A DNA stretch of 64,000 nucleotides from Candidatus Endomicrobiellum glyptotermitis (GCA_031267715.1 JAIRYQ010000002.1:310001-374000), one strand, 5' to 3'; counted from the stretch's first letter, positions 8,767 through 18,893 are shown. A program made the numbers and translations. Notes: generated from the sequence alone by a model not told the origin.

Positions 8767-9981
8767 TCAACTCCTATAACTACTGTTTATTTTAACATAA
8801 TCGTACGAAAAGTCACAGGTATAGTACCTACTATTTTCTTTACCTATATTAAAATCTATAACAATCTTAACTTCTTTCTTTGATAATGATTCTTTCGCTT
8901 CTTCTTCGAAAAAATTTAGAACTTTACCATTCTTAAAAGTTTGAATACCCCCTATGTATATATCAACCTTATTAAGATCAAATATCACTCCTGATCTACC
9001 TGCAGCTGCTAAAATCCTTCCCCAGTTCGCATCAGCACCAAATATTGCTGTTTTAAAAAGCGGAGAAGTAGCTATTGTTGAGGCTACAAGCTTTGCGTCT
9101 ATTTTAGTTTTGGTATTTTTGACCTCAACTTCAATAAACTTTGTAGCTCCTTCACCATCTTTTGCAATAGACTGTGCAAGTTCTAAAGTAAGCTCGTCAA
9201 AAAAAAATTCAAATTTTTCTAAATTTGATTGCGACAATTCCCCGGTGCCACTTTGACCATTAGCTAAAACTATTATCGTATCATTTGTTGAGGTATCCCC
9301 ATCAACAGAAACGCAATTAAACGATTTTTCTGAGGAGTTTTCCAATATTTTTTGAAGAGTTTCACTTTTAATTTCAGCATCGGTTAAAATAAATGAGAGC
9401 ATCGTGGCATGCAAGTCTGTTGATGGTCCACACATATTCGGATGAATCATACCGGCACCTTTTACGCACCCCCAAATTTTTATATCTCCACTTGCAACTT
9501 CGATTTTTCTACTCGCCTTTTTCACAAAAGTATCTGTAGTCATTATTGCAAGAACAGCATCATTTTCATTTTCTATAGACACACCTATATTGTTCTTTAA
9601 TAAATCAATGCTCCTTCCAAGTCTTTCTTTAGAAATATTTAAATGCTTCCCTATAACTCCAGTAGAAGCACATAAAACTGATCCTACATTTAAATTGAAA
9701 GATTTTTCAATCGCCAAACACATATTCTTGGCATCTTCTTCACCTTCAATACCCGTACACGCATTTGCACATCCTGAATTTGCTAAAATTCCAAAAAACT
9801 TATCTCCTTTTCTCAGCCTTTCAATATCAACTAAAACCGGCGCTGCTTTTACGACATTTTTTGTGAACATACCCGCAGCGCTTGAAGGTGATTCTGAAAT
9901 AAAGAGAGCCAAGTCTTTTTTTTTATCCTTTTTCGCTATTCCACTGTGTATTCCACCAACTTTAAAACCATTAGGAAGCAT
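8767..9981 (-). CDS. argJ: Bifunctional ornithine acetyltransferase/N-acetylglutamate synthase
   Basis: ArgJ moves the acetyl group from N-acetylornithine to glutamate, the recycling route of arginine synthesis. The 404-residue precursor shows KGAGMIHPNM and the self-cleavage site with the nucleophile Thr in LHATMLSFILTDA (about residue 190), plus SVDGDTSTNDT, KDGEGATKFIEV and FGADANWGRILAAAGRSG. Its start follows a strong AGGAGGAG ribosome site. It lies 15 bp after argC in the same direction, so argCJ form an operon. The other arginine genes are not in the window. Confidence 0.97.
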   Translation of the reverse strand: MLPNGFKVGGIHSGIAKKDKKKDLALFISESPSSAAGMFTKNVVKAAPVLVDIERLRKGDKFFGILANSGCANACTGIEGEEDAKNMCLAIEKSFNLNVGSVLCASTGVIGKHLNISKERLGRSIDLLKNNIGVSIENENDAVLAIMTTDTFVKKASRKIEVASGDIKIWGCVKGAGMIHPNMCGPSTDLHATMLSFILTDAEIKSETLQKILENSSEKSFNCVSVDGDTSTNDTIIVLANGQSGTGELSQSNLEKFEFFFDELTLELAQSIAKDGEGATKFIEVEVKNTKTKIDAKLVASTIATSPLFKTAIFGADANWGRILAAAGRSGVIFDLNKVDIYIGGIQTFKNGKVLNFFEEEAKESLSKKEVKIVIDFNIGKENSRYYTCDFSYDYVKINSSYRS

Positions 9982-9996
9982 TTATTAACTCCTCCT

Positions 9997-11022
9997 CTAT
10001 ATTAATCCTATAGTTTCATCAGCTAAATCAAACATAAGATTCATATTCTGTACTGCTTGTCCAGAGGCACCCTTTAACAAGTTATCTATAGCTGAAATTA
10101 TAATAAGCTTGTTTGCTCTCTTATCAACTTTCATACCTATCTCGCAGTAATTAGTATTTAAAACATCTTTTATTGTCGGCATTACATCTTCATCAAGAAT
10201 TTTTACAAATTCTCTATCTTTGTAGAACTCTTTATACTTATCAAGTATTGAAGATAGAGGAGCTTGTTTTTTTATATCCAAGTAAATAGTTGAAAGCATT
10301 CCCCTCTCAACTGGGATAATATGAGGAGTAAAACTTATTATTATATTTTCTCCAAATAAATTTGATAATTCTTGCTCTATTTCAGGGACGTGTCTATGTG
10401 TACCTGCAATTTTATATGCTTTGAAGTTTGGGTGTTCATTTTTAAAATACTCTTGTGTATTCTTCCTACCAGATCCAGACACACTGCTTTTTGAATCTAT
10501 AACTATGTGTTTTAAATCTACAAAATAATTTTTTATAGCGGGTGCACATCCTAAGATAGCTGTTGTAGGGTAACAACCAGGATTTGCGATAAGAAAAGCT
10601 TGCTTTATTTCATCTGTATTTAGCTCAGCTAATCCGTAGACCGCCTTGTTAATGTATTCCTTTGCAGTATGCTTCACATTATACCATCTCTCATAAATCT
10701 CCGAGTTCTTCAATCTAAAATCAGCAGATAAATCTATAATCCTAACACCAGTTTCAAATAAATGAGGAACAACTTCAAAAGCAACAGCATGCGGCAAAGC
10801 CAGAAATACCACATCACATTCACTTCCGATTTGCTCTATGTTTAAAGCTTTTACCTTTAAATCTAAATGGCTAAAATGCGAATAAATATCTTTTAGATAC
10901 CTCTCTTTTGAAGAACTTCTGCCATAAAGACCAGTTATTTTAACATATGGATGTCTTGAAAGAATTTTTAAAAGTTCTTCTCCAGTATATCCTGTTATAC
11001 CTACAATCCCTGCCCTTATCAT
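9997..11022 (-). CDS. argC: N-acetyl-gamma-glutamyl-phosphate reductase
   Basis: ArgC is the NADPH-dependent reductase making N-acetylglutamate semialdehyde for arginine synthesis. The 341-residue protein has the nucleotide-binding start [17 protein letters not shown], the catalytic Cys in [14 protein letters not shown] (about residue 149), the [15 protein letters not shown] loop and the catalytic His in [17 protein letters not shown]. It is first in the argCJ operon. The start has an AGAGG ribosome site, and a TATAAT box lies about 25 bp upstream. Nothing suggests damage. Confidence 0.97.
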   Translation of the reverse strand: MIRAGIVGITGYTGEELLKILSRHPYVKITGLYGRSSSKERYLKDIYSHFSHLDLKVKALNIEQIGSECDVVFLALPHAVAFEVVPHLFETGVRIIDLSADFRLKNSEIYERWYNVKHTAKEYINKAVYGLAELNTDEIKQAFLIANPGCYPTTAILGCAPAIKNYFVDLKHIVIDSKSSVSGSGRKNTQEYFKNEHPNFKAYKIAGTHRHVPEIEQELSNLFGENIIISFTPHIIPVERGMLSTIYLDIKKQAPLSSILDKYKEFYKDREFVKILDEDVMPTIKDVLNTNYCEIGMKVDKRANKLIIISAIDNLLKGASGQAVQNMNLMFDLADETIGLI

Positions 11023-11047
11023 TTTTACCTCTCTAACTTAGCTTGAA

Positions 11048-11076
11048 ATTATATTATCACAAACCACAGAAACTCA
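11048..11076 (-). promoter_or_regulatory. Candidate sigma-70 promoter for argCJ
   Basis: A consensus TATAAT lies at 11048-11053 on the minus strand, 26 bases before the argC start. With a 17-base spacer the -35 position reads TGAGTT, which is weak. The place, just upstream of the first gene of the unit and just beyond the dead rsmI region, supports it. No ARG-box-like operator was recognised. Confidence 0.4.
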
Positions 11077-11134
11077 TATTAAAGAAATATCCGGCAATAC
11101 CGTTTTATTAACTTAACGCAAATCACATCCATTC

Positions 11135-11758
11135 CTAATCTTGCAAAACTTCTTCAATTAATCCTCTTATGAACTCCTCAAATTTCTTTGCCATCTCTCC
11201 TGCGCGACAAAACCTCAACATTTTTGCCAAACACACTTTCACATATACCAATCACCTCAAACTACGCGGCGCAGCGATCCACAAAAAACAATAGTTTTTT
11301 TGAGTTTATTCAAGAGAGCAGAAAGCTCTTCTTCGATTCTACCAGATTTCCACTTAAAAAATCCACAAAACATAAAACCACAAGCAGGGGAGGGTACCGA
11401 GGCTACAAAAGTAGTTATTACTGCACTTGTTACTGGTAAAACCCAAACCTTTATGTATTTTTTTATTGCTAATTTAACTTAAAAAACACCCTGAATCTGA
11501 AATACGCAACATTTCAGTATCTGAGACAAGAGCCACGACCTTATTCTCCCATTTAACAATTTATTAATTATATATTCAACTTTATATGTGAGGTTCACCG
11601 TAAGAACGAAAACCAACTAAAGGCCTTGAAAATCTAAAAAAATTGGTAAAATCCTCGAGCTTTTTCTCGTATCTTCACAAGCAGTCAAATTACACACCCT
11701 TTGAGAAATATGCAAAGCCCCTAAGGGGGGTATGTATGTATTCAGAATTTTTCATCAT
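11135..11758 (-). pseudogene. rsmI: Pseudogene of 16S rRNA (cytidine-1402-2'-O) methyltransferase RsmI
   Basis: Reading across frames on the minus strand recovers RsmI from start to end. A segment TACEDTRKS matches the family ACEDTR motif. It is followed, after shifts and stops, by KVEYIINKLLNG, VVALVSDTEMLRISDSGCFL (family: VSDAGTPxISDPG), KVWVLPVTSAVITTFVASVP (family: VLPGASAxxxAxxxSG), then SGRIEEELSALLNKLKKTIV and FEEFIRGLIEEVLQD before the original stop. At least four frameshifts and several stops break it, and the SAM-site DAGTP has become DTEML. It stands between argC and the topA unit. No intact copy is in the window. Confidence 0.85.
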
Positions 11759-12492
11759 ATATATATATATAGTTGGAGGCTGCATATGAATATACAAATA
11801 CTCTTTTTTAAACTCTTCTATAGCATACGCAGAAAATCGCTCCAAGCACAGAAATGTTAAAAACACAAAAAAACAATAACCTGTATATATAAATACTGCT
11901 TTCTATTATATTAAAGTCATGAAATCGTAAAACCCAAAACATATTTTCTAACATACTTTTATTTCTACAGTACTTTTACAATAATATAAACATCCGTTCA
12001 TTCCTAAAAAATTTCAACTATTTCAAAAATTCAAGAATACCTATACTAATATCCACCTGTATCCTAATTTGAAAATTAGAAGATAAAATGCTTCTATAAA
12101 AAACACCAACTATAATTAACTAGTGGTATTTTGGTATTTCAAAATTTATATTACTTCCTACAAACTTTTTAAATACTTAACCGTTAATAAAAAACATGTA
12201 ATCTCTGATGGTATTTCTCTAAAAAATTAATACAATACGCTAATATTAATAAACTCTATTCTTAGTAATGCGCAACACTAATAAATCTTCAATATAGAAA
12301 ACCCCTAACTAGTTCTTTTATGCATATAAACCGAACTACAAAAATGATAGCTTAAATTTACATAACTCCAACAATAAAACAATTAACTTACAACCATTAT
12401 TATCACTTTACAAATACGATGGTTAGTCGTATAACTTTTGAGTTTTTAAATTAACCATATGATATGGGTACATTCTTACTCTTAAATAAATT
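11759..12492. other. Non-coding AT-rich stretch
   Basis: Nothing coding is recognised in about 730 bp between pseudo-rsmI and the dprA/topA promoter. A (TA)n run sits at about 11758-11774. A 24-codon ORF at 11786-11860 on the plus strand (MNIQILFFKLFYSIRRKSLQ...) has a GGAGG ribosome site 6 bases upstream; it is short, unlike any family I know, and may be the remaining start of a lost gene. Confidence 0.45.
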
Positions 12493-12522
12493 TTGACAAA
12501 TTTTTAATAAATTGTTTACAAT
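12493..12522 (+). promoter_or_regulatory. Sigma-70 promoter of the dprA(pseudo)-topA-xer unit
   Basis: TTGACA at 12493-12498 and TACAAT at 12517-12522 are separated by 18 bases, a near-consensus pair. It lies 13 bases before the old dprA start. Since dprA is dead and topA overlaps its stop, this box is the best candidate for driving topA and xer across about 1 kb of pseudogene. Confidence 0.65.
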
Positions 12523-12534
12523 AATCTCCAATAA

Positions 12535-13490
12535 ATGAAAAAGACTTTCTCCTGTTTAAGCTTCTTTTACTAACGCGGACATATAGGGAAGCGGTGAGAT
12601 TTTTGGGTCACTTGACAAATTTGGCTATGCGGTTTTGGTTCTATCAAATCATAAAAAAAAGATCTTTTATCAGTTGAAGGGATAGGAGATAAGGCTCTAT
12701 CATATACTATTTGCAGTTCTTCGGAATCTGTTAAACTCGAACAAAAATTTTTTGGGTGCCATAAAAAGACAACGCAAAAATAGGAGTTGTCATCGTTTTA
12801 GGTTTAGTAATGAGCGTTGACGCTCAGGTACTATATGCAACATTGAAAAATAACTCAAGAACAGTGGTTATTTTAGGAATCTGAAAAGAGGTAAAAAGCT
12901 TCAAAAAAAAGTTTTACAAGAAGGGGCAAATTATAAGCGGATTCTTTCTTAATAAAAGACTTAACGGAATATCTTTTTTTCTAGAGGAAATAGAGTAATG
13001 GCAAGACTCTCCAAGATGACGTTACTTATATAGACGACGGTGTTTGAAAGTAAAGGGGGGGGAGAGGAGCAAGCAGGGGGCTTTAGGCGTAATATGTGGT
13101 AAAGAGGTTTACGTAGTTTGTGCCCCCCCCCCACCGCAAGAAATAATACTCAAATATATTAAAAGAAGCAAGGAGAACTATACAAAATGATATCTTTCGT
13201 GTTTTGACTCCTAACAATATAGCAATTGTTTCAGTTGGATTGTGTCCAAAAAGATAAAACACTAAAAGTAAAAAATGATGGACACTTTAATCTCAATAAC
13301 TTAAAATCAAAAGCATTCAATTTGATAGAAAATGACACTACGTGATTAACCGCTGGATCTAATGACCCAGAAATTAAACGAAAATATTTCAGAAATAGGC
13401 AATCCGATGACTCTCCTAAAATTTAAAATAAATATAAAGTAAACAAATTTGTTATTTGTTAAAATGATGCCAGGACATAAATATGCATAA
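12535..13490 (+). pseudogene. dprA: Pseudogene of DNA-processing protein DprA
   Basis: The remains can be followed in order on the plus strand. They are a helix-hairpin-helix segment DLLSVEGIGDKALSYTICSS, then IVLGLVMSVDAQVLYATLKN (family VSGxAxGIDxxAHxxAL), then SRTVVILG, then QIISGFFLNKRLNGISFFLE (family LISExPxGxxPxxxxFPxRNR), then GALGVICGKEVYVVCAP, and finally LTQKLNENISEIGN with the intact last residues MPGHKYA. Frameshifts cluster near homopolymers, including G8 at 13055 and C10 at 13123. DprA loads RecA on incoming single strands during natural transformation. The dprA-topA-xer order is common in bacteria, which supports the call. Confidence 0.88.
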
Positions 13491-15717
13491 GAACGTATTG
13501 AAAGCCAAGAAAAATAACGCAGTGGCAAAATATTTGGTCATAGTAGAGTCTCCTTCAAAAGAAAAAACAATATCAAAAATTTTAGGTAATGATTTTATCG
13601 TAAAAAGTTCTTATGGACATATAAGAGATCTACCAAAAAGCAAGCTGGGTATTGATATTGAAAACAACTTTAAGCCGACATATACAAATATATCAAAAGC
13701 TAAGAAGCTCATAGCAGATTTAAAAAAGCAAGCTGAAAAATCAGATAAAATTTATCTTGCCACTGATTTTGATCGCGAGGGAGAAGCAATCGCCTGGCAC
13801 TTAAAGGAAGTATTAAAACTCCCTGAGAATAAAATTTTAAGAATAACATTTAATGAAATAACAACTGAATCAATTCTGAATGCTGTGAAAAAGCCAAGAA
13901 AATTGGATATGAGACTTGTAAATAGTCAACAGACACGCAGAATTTTAGATAGACTTGTAGGTTATAAACTCTCGCCTCTTTTATGGAAAAAAGTAAAATT
14001 AGGGCTTTCTGCAGGTAGAGTGCAGTCTGTAGCTGTGATGCTTATCTGTAATAGAGAAAAAGAAATTGAAAATTTCGTCCCAGCGGAATATTGGCGCCTT
14101 GAAGCAGAATTATCAGAACACAAAAAAAATGCTATGTCTTTTAAAGCTCAGCTTTTTTCAAAAAATGGCATTAAATATGACAAACTTTCAATAAAAAATA
14201 GAGAGGAATCAGATGAGATATCGAAAGAGCTTGAAAGTGCAAAATATATTGTAAAGTCAATTAATACGGCCAAAAGAAAACGCTTTCCCCATGCCCCCTA
14301 TGTAACCTCAACAATGCAACAAGACGCTTCTAGAAGACTTGGGTTTTCAGTAGCAAAGACAATGTATATAGCACAGAAGTTATATGAAGGTATAAATATT
14401 GGTAGCAACGTAGAAACTGGTCTCATAAGTTACATGAGGACAGATTCTCTAAATATTGCAAAAAGCGTCCAGAACCAAACGCTAAAATTTATAGAGACTC
14501 TTTACGGAAGTCATTTTTTACCAAAAACTCCGAGAATCTATAAAACAAAAATCAAAGGAGCACAAGAGGCTCATGAAGCAATAAGACCTAGTTTGCCAAA
14601 TAAAACACCACTGGAAATGAAACAATATTTGTCAGCCGACGAATTTAAACTTTATGAGTTAATATGGAAAAGATTCATCGCAAGCCAGATGGCAGATGCG
14701 ATTTATAACATAACAACTGCTGAAATTTTAGCAAAAGACTATTTATTTAAGGCATCAGGAAGTACATTGCTTTTTGATGGGTTTTTAAAAGTTCATGACA
14801 CAATAGAAGAACATGAGAATGAAATAAAAATCCCACATTTAAAAAGTGGCGATAATTTAGATTTTTTACAGTTGACTTCTCAACAACATTTTACAGAACC
14901 TGCATCACATTACAACGAGGCAAGTCTAATTAAAGCTCTCGAGGAACACGGCATAGGAAGACCGTCAACTTACGCTCCAATAATTAAAACTATTTTAGAC
15001 AGATTATATGTGAGAATTGACGGCAAAAGATTTATCCCAACAAATCTCGGTATTGTCGTAAACAACGTTTTAAAGCTCTATTTTGGAGATATAATTAATA
15101 TTAAATTTACCGCCGACATAGAAGAAAAATTAGATAAAATTACAGAAGATAAGGTCTTATGGCAAAGCGTACTAAAAGATTTTTATGAACCATTTGGTAA
15201 AAATTTAAATGAAGCAGAAAAAAGCTTACAAAGGCAAAAAATTCAACAAAAACACAGTTCGGAGAAATGCCCTAAATGTGGAAGTCATATGTTCATAAAA
15301 GATTTTAAAAAGGGGCAATTTCTGGGATGTTCTAGATATCCTGAATGTAAAACAACACTATCTTTAGACAATAACGGGAAAATTACCCAGAACTATCAGG
15401 AAACAGATATGAAATGCGAAAATTGTGGAAATCCATTAATAAAAAAAACTGGATTCCAAGGTAAACAGTATCTTTTATGTAAAAACTACAAAAACTGCAA
15501 AACCATGTATAGTGTTAATAAAAATGGAGATAAGATACTTAAACCTACACCAGAATATACGGATATAAAGTGTGAAAAATGTGGTTCAAAAATGGTTAAG
15601 AGAATAAGAGAAAAAAGATCATTTCTAACATGTTCATTATTTCCTAAATGCAGGAATTTAAAATGGATCAAAATGACAAAAACTCCAAAATCAAAAATGA
15701 CAGAGCCACAGAGATAG
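13483..15717 (+). CDS. topA: DNA topoisomerase I
   Basis: The 744-residue enzyme relaxes negative supercoils. It has the Toprim domain (KYLVIVESPSKEKTISKIL, then TDFDREGEAIAWH with the metal acidic residues), the active-site Tyr in GLISYMRTDSLN (about residue 320), and EEHGIGRPSTYAPII. Three C-terminal C4 zinc fingers are present: CPKCGSHM...CSRYPEC, CENCGNPL...CKNYKNC and CEKCGSKM...CSLFPKC. The start overlaps the stop of pseudo-dprA (TATGCATAA); an AGGA lies 7 bases before ATG 13483. A GTG 13 codons on (13522), giving MAKYLVIVE, is an alternative. The C-terminus overlaps xer. Confidence 0.96.
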   Translation: MHKNVLKAKKNNAVAKYLVIVESPSKEKTISKILGNDFIVKSSYGHIRDLPKSKLGIDIENNFKPTYTNISKAKKLIADLKKQAEKSDKIYLATDFDREGEAIAWHLKEVLKLPENKILRITFNEITTESILNAVKKPRKLDMRLVNSQQTRRILDRLVGYKLSPLLWKKVKLGLSAGRVQSVAVMLICNREKEIENFVPAEYWRLEAELSEHKKNAMSFKAQLFSKNGIKYDKLSIKNREESDEISKELESAKYIVKSINTAKRKRFPHAPYVTSTMQQDASRRLGFSVAKTMYIAQKLYEGINIGSNVETGLISYMRTDSLNIAKSVQNQTLKFIETLYGSHFLPKTPRIYKTKIKGAQEAHEAIRPSLPNKTPLEMKQYLSADEFKLYELIWKRFIASQMADAIYNITTAEILAKDYLFKASGSTLLFDGFLKVHDTIEEHENEIKIPHLKSGDNLDFLQLTSQQHFTEPASHYNEASLIKALEEHGIGRPSTYAPIIKTILDRLYVRIDGKRFIPTNLGIVVNNVLKLYFGDIINIKFTADIEEKLDKITEDKVLWQSVLKDFYEPFGKNLNEAEKSLQRQKIQQKHSSEKCPKCGSHMFIKDFKKGQFLGCSRYPECKTTLSLDNNGKITQNYQETDMKCENCGNPLIKKTGFQGKQYLLCKNYKNCKTMYSVNKNGDKILKPTPEYTDIKCEKCGSKMVKRIREKRSFLTCSLFPKCRNLKWIKMTKTPKSKMTEPQR

Positions 15718-16589
15718 AAAGTATAAAATATTCTCTTAAAAAATATCTTATTGCTGAGCGAAATTTTTCTTCACATACTTTAAGAGCTTATACAAGAGAC
15801 TTTCTTGATTTTGAACTTTTTTTAAAAAAAAAACAGTTGACTTTTTTAAATATTGATAGGCGTATTATAAGAGAATTTTTAGAGGAGTTAAACAACAAAA
15901 AACTAAGTAAAGCAACTATCGCAAGAAAATTTGCCGCGATTCGTTCTTTTTATAAATTTTTAATAATTAACAATATTGTCAAAGAAAATCCTATGAAAGA
16001 AATGAAAGGTCCTAAAAAGGACAAAAAAGTACCAGTATTTTTAACTGAAGATGAAACACAGAAACTCCTAAGTCTACAAAATATAACGCTAAGAGACAGG
16101 GCAATAATTGAACTTCTTTATTCTTGTGGGTTAAGAATTGAAGAATTAACAAGCTTAAACATAAAAAATATAGACTTCATATCAAACACTATAATCGTGA
16201 GAGGTAAAGGAAAAAAAGAAAGAATTGTACCAGTAGGAAACACTTGTCTTGGTGCAATTAGAAATTATATAAATGAGCGCCGCGACTTTGGATTTTCCTA
16301 TAGTACAGATTCTCCAGTATTTTTAAACAGTAACGCAAAAAGACTTAATCAGAGAACTGCGAGAAGAGTCTTGCGTAAATTATCCATCAAAGCTAACATT
16401 AAAAAAAAAGTTAGCCCTCATACTTTAAGGCACACATTCGCAACACACATTCTTGACAATGGTTGCGACATAAGAAGCGTCCAAGAAATGTTAGGGCACA
16501 AAAATCTTTCCACAACCCAAATCTACACACATGTAACAATAGAAAGCCTAAAAAAAGTTTACAATAAAACGCATCCTAGAGCAAAATAA
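15663..16589 (+). CDS. xerD: Tyrosine recombinase XerC/XerD
   Basis: This protein of about 308 residues belongs to the XerC/XerD family that resolves chromosome dimers at dif. It has an N-terminal SAM-like core-binding domain (YLIAERNFSSHTLRAYTRDF) and the catalytic set: Arg in YSCGLRIEELTSLN, Lys in VRGKGKKERIVPVG, His-x-x-Arg in SPHTLRHTFATH, His in LGHKNLSTTQ and the nucleophile Tyr in IYTHV. I take the start at ATG 15663, with AGGA 8 bases upstream; ATG 15648 is also possible. It overlaps the end of topA by 55 bp. I cannot say from sequence alone whether it is XerC or XerD. A terminator follows. Confidence 0.92.
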   Translation: MDQNDKNSKIKNDRATEIESIKYSLKKYLIAERNFSSHTLRAYTRDFLDFELFLKKKQLTFLNIDRRIIREFLEELNNKKLSKATIARKFAAIRSFYKFLIINNIVKENPMKEMKGPKKDKKVPVFLTEDETQKLLSLQNITLRDRAIIELLYSCGLRIEELTSLNIKNIDFISNTIIVRGKGKKERIVPVGNTCLGAIRNYINERRDFGFSYSTDSPVFLNSNAKRLNQRTARRVLRKLSIKANIKKKVSPHTLRHTFATHILDNGCDIRSVQEMLGHKNLSTTQIYTHVTIESLKKVYNKTHPRAK

Positions 16590-16634
16590 CTTAAAATAAC
16601 AGAAATATACGAGAAAAACAATCTGTATCAAAAA

Positions 16635-16693
16635 AGTGGAAGGGCAATTTTCGAAAGTATTTATAACTACGTAAAGAAAATTGCCCTTCCACT
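16635..16693. terminator. Bidirectional intrinsic terminator between xer and groEL
   Basis: The arms AGTGGAAGGGCAATTTTC (16635-16652) and GAAAATTGCCCTTCCACT (16676-16693) are perfect complements of 18 bp around a 23-base loop. A T-run follows on the plus strand (ACTTTTT) and on the minus strand (TTTTTTG). It lies between two convergent genes, so it can stop both transcripts. Confidence 0.9.
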
Positions 16694-16716
16694 ACTTTTT
16701 ACATCACACTATGGGA

Positions 16717-18348
16717 TTAATATTCAGGCATTGGAGGCATTCCACCACCACCCATGGGCAACTTTGGAGATTTATCTGGAATATCCGTTACCAAAGTTTC
16801 AGTCGTAAGAATAAGGCCAGCTATTGAAGCAGCATTCTCTAAAGCTGTTCTTGTCACCTTTGCAGGGTCAACAATACCAGCTTTTATCATATCAACATAT
16901 TCATTGATGTCTGCATTATAGCCAAAAACAGCGTCCTCTGAATTTTTAATCTTATCAACTATAACAGAAGCCTCAAGACCAGTATTCTCAATTATCATTC
17001 TTATAGGACTTTCTAGCGCTTTAAAAACAATTTCAATTCCTGTCTTTTCATCAGAATCTTCAGCCTTGATCCTTTTCAAAACAGCTTGCGCTTTAAGGAG
17101 AGCTACTCCTCCTCCAGCAACTATACCCTCTTCGACACCTGCTCTTGTCGCATTCAAAGCATCCTCGACTTTAAACTTCTTTGTTTTCATTTCCGCTTCA
17201 GTTGCTGCACCTACATTAATAACTGCAACACCGCCAACCAACTTTGCAAGTCTTTCCTGAAGTTTCTCTTTGTCATATTCTGACTTTGTATCTTCAATCT
17301 GTTTACGAATTTGCGCTATTCTCGATTCAATTTCCTTCTTATTGCCAAGTCCAGAAATTATAGTTGTATTCTCCTTATCAACAACAACTCTTTTTGCTTG
17401 CCCAAGAAGATCTATTGTAGCCTTATCAAACTTCAAGCCAGTTTCTTCAGTAATAACTGTTCCCCCCGTAAGAATTGCTATATCTTGAAGCATTTCTTTT
17501 CTTCTGTCACCAAATCCAGGAGCCTTTACAGCTACAACTTTGAGAGTACCTCTAATCTTATTAAGAACTAAAGTTGCAAGAGCCTCACCCTCTATATCTT
17601 CTGCTATAATCACAAAAGGCTTGCCAGTTTGAACAATTTTTTCAAGCAAAGGGAGCACTTCTTGCATTGAACTTATCTTTTTATCTGTAATTATTATATA
17701 AGGATCCTCTAAAACACCCTGCATTCTTTCAGCATCAGTTACAAAATAAGGTGAACTGTAACCCCTATCAAATTGCATTCCTTCTACAACATCAAGAGTG
17801 GTCTCTGAAGATTTCCCCTCTTCAACGGTTATAACACCATCTTTCCCTACTTTTTCCATCGCATCAGCAATCAAATTCCCTATTTCTTTATCGCTCGCTG
17901 AAATTGATGCAATCTGAGCTATTTCTTCTTTATTCTTTACTTGCTTAGCAATTTTTTTAATCTCATCAATAACTGTATGAACAGCTTTTTCAATACCTTT
18001 CTTTATGTGATTTGCATTCGCACCTGCAGTAATATTCTTAAGTCCTTCATTTATTAATGACTGTGCCAAAACCGCAGCAGTTGTCGTTCCATCTCCTGCT
18101 ATATCGTTAGTCTTGGAAGCAACTTCCTTGACAAGCTGAGCACCCATATTCTCAAAAGGATCCTCAATATCAATTTCTTTTGCAATCGTAACACCATCAT
18201 TTGTAACAGTAGGCGAGCCAAATTTTTTATCTAAAACCACATACCTACCCTTTGGCCCTAACGTAACTTTTACTGCGTTCACAAGTTTGTCAACTCCATT
18301 TCTCATAGCTTTGCGGGCTTCATCATTATAAATCAACTGCTTTGCCAT
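16717..18348 (-). CDS. groEL: Chaperonin GroEL (60 kDa)
   Basis: GroEL forms the 14-mer folding chamber closed by GroES. The 543-residue protein matches throughout: [17 protein letters not shown], the ATP site [12 protein letters not shown] with catalytic Asp (about residue 86), [23 protein letters not shown], and [12 protein letters not shown]-like [17 protein letters not shown]. The tail is the usual GGM type ([14 protein letters not shown]). I start at ATG 18348, giving MAKQLIY, behind GAGGAATAAT; the longer frame adds 12 codons from the intergenic stretch. It is second in the groESL unit, 28 bp after groES, and controlled by the CIRCE-like boxes upstream. Confidence 0.98.
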   Translation of the reverse strand: MAKQLIYNDEARKAMRNGVDKLVNAVKVTLGPKGRYVVLDKKFGSPTVTNDGVTIAKEIDIEDPFENMGAQLVKEVASKTNDIAGDGTTTAAVLAQSLINEGLKNITAGANANHIKKGIEKAVHTVIDEIKKIAKQVKNKEEIAQIASISASDKEIGNLIADAMEKVGKDGVITVEEGKSSETTLDVVEGMQFDRGYSSPYFVTDAERMQGVLEDPYIIITDKKISSMQEVLPLLEKIVQTGKPFVIIAEDIEGEALATLVLNKIRGTLKVVAVKAPGFGDRRKEMLQDIAILTGGTVITEETGLKFDKATIDLLGQAKRVVVDKENTTIISGLGNKKEIESRIAQIRKQIEDTKSEYDKEKLQERLAKLVGGVAVINVGAATEAEMKTKKFKVEDALNATRAGVEEGIVAGGGVALLKAQAVLKRIKAEDSDEKTGIEIVFKALESPIRMIIENTGLEASVIVDKIKNSEDAVFGYNADINEYVDMIKAGIVDPAKVTRTALENAASIAGLILTTETLVTDIPDKSPKLPMGGGGMPPMPEY

Positions 18349-18376
18349 ATTATTCCTCCTCGAATTATTATTTAAT

Positions 18377-18661
18377 TTATTCAATTATTCCTAAAATATC
18401 ATCCTGCGACATTATGAGATACTCTGCATTATCAATCTTGACTTCAGTTCCAGAATACTTTCCAAAAAGCACCTTATTGCCTACTTTCACATTTAAAGCT
18501 ATCACTTTACCGTCTTCTGTTACTCTGCCAGTTCCCACCGCTATAACCTCACCTTCTTGAGGTTTTTCTTTTGCGGTATCAGGAATAATAATACCGCCTT
18601 TCTTTACCTCCTTAACTTCTGCGGGCTTAACCAAAACTTTCTCACCTAATGGCTTGATCAT
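18377..18661 (-). CDS. groES: Co-chaperonin GroES (10 kDa)
   Basis: This 94-residue protein is the heptameric lid of GroEL. It has the start [29 protein letters not shown], where the mobile loop contains the GGIIIP hydrophobic motif, and [18 protein letters not shown] near the end. The ribosome site AAGGAGGAAG is strong. It is the first gene of groESL. Two promoter/CIRCE modules lie 50 and 206 bp upstream. Confidence 0.98.
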   Translation of the reverse strand: MIKPLGEKVLVKPAEVKEVKKGGIIIPDTAKEKPQEGEVIAVGTGRVTEDGKVIALNVKVGNKVLFGKYSGTEVKIDNAEYLIMSQDDILGIIE

Positions 18662-18710
18662 TTTTACTTCCTCCTTACATTTATATTATTTTCTTGTACC
18701 TTTTTCATTT

Positions 18711-18737
18711 TTAGCACTATTGCAGTGCGACTGCTTA
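18711..18737 (-). promoter_or_regulatory. CIRCE-like HrcA operator, proximal copy
   Basis: On the plus strand the site reads TTAGCACTA, nine bases, GACTGCTTA. On the minus strand it is TAAGCAGTC-N9-TAGTGCTAA, against the CIRCE consensus TTAGCACTC-N9-GAGTGCTAA (three mismatches in 18). It directly follows, and by one base overlaps, the -10 box of the proximal groES promoter, where HrcA repressor would block start of transcription. hrcA is not in the window. Confidence 0.8.
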
Positions 18738-18766
18738 TTGTATAAAATTAAAACAAAATATGTCAA
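18737..18766 (-). promoter_or_regulatory. Proximal sigma-70 promoter of groESL
   Basis: On the minus strand TTGACA (18761-18766) and TACAAT (18737-18742) are 18 bases apart, with the CIRCE-like operator starting at the -10 box. This is the standard plan of a groE control region under HrcA. Confidence 0.8.
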
Positions 18767-18866
18767 CTATTTGCTTGCGCAAATCTCCCAGATCTATCCA
18801 CCAGCATTACCCCACCCACTACATTATCCCGCATATTATAATCAATACTACCATCATTTTCCTGTT

Positions 18867-18893
18867 TTAGCACTATGACTACATGACTGCTTA
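18867..18893 (-). promoter_or_regulatory. CIRCE-like HrcA operator, distal copy
   Basis: The arms TTAGCACTA and GACTGCTTA are identical to those of the proximal copy and again nine bases apart, but the nine spacer bases differ (TGACTACAT against TTGCAGTGC). It lies 156 bp upstream of the proximal operator and has its own promoter in the same place. Identical arms with a different spacer suggest selection on the operator. Confidence 0.75.

Noticed and set aside
11188-11482. Two overlapping plus-strand ORFs (83 and 60 codons)
   Set aside because: They are shadows of pseudo-rsmI, whose family motifs are readable on the other strand.
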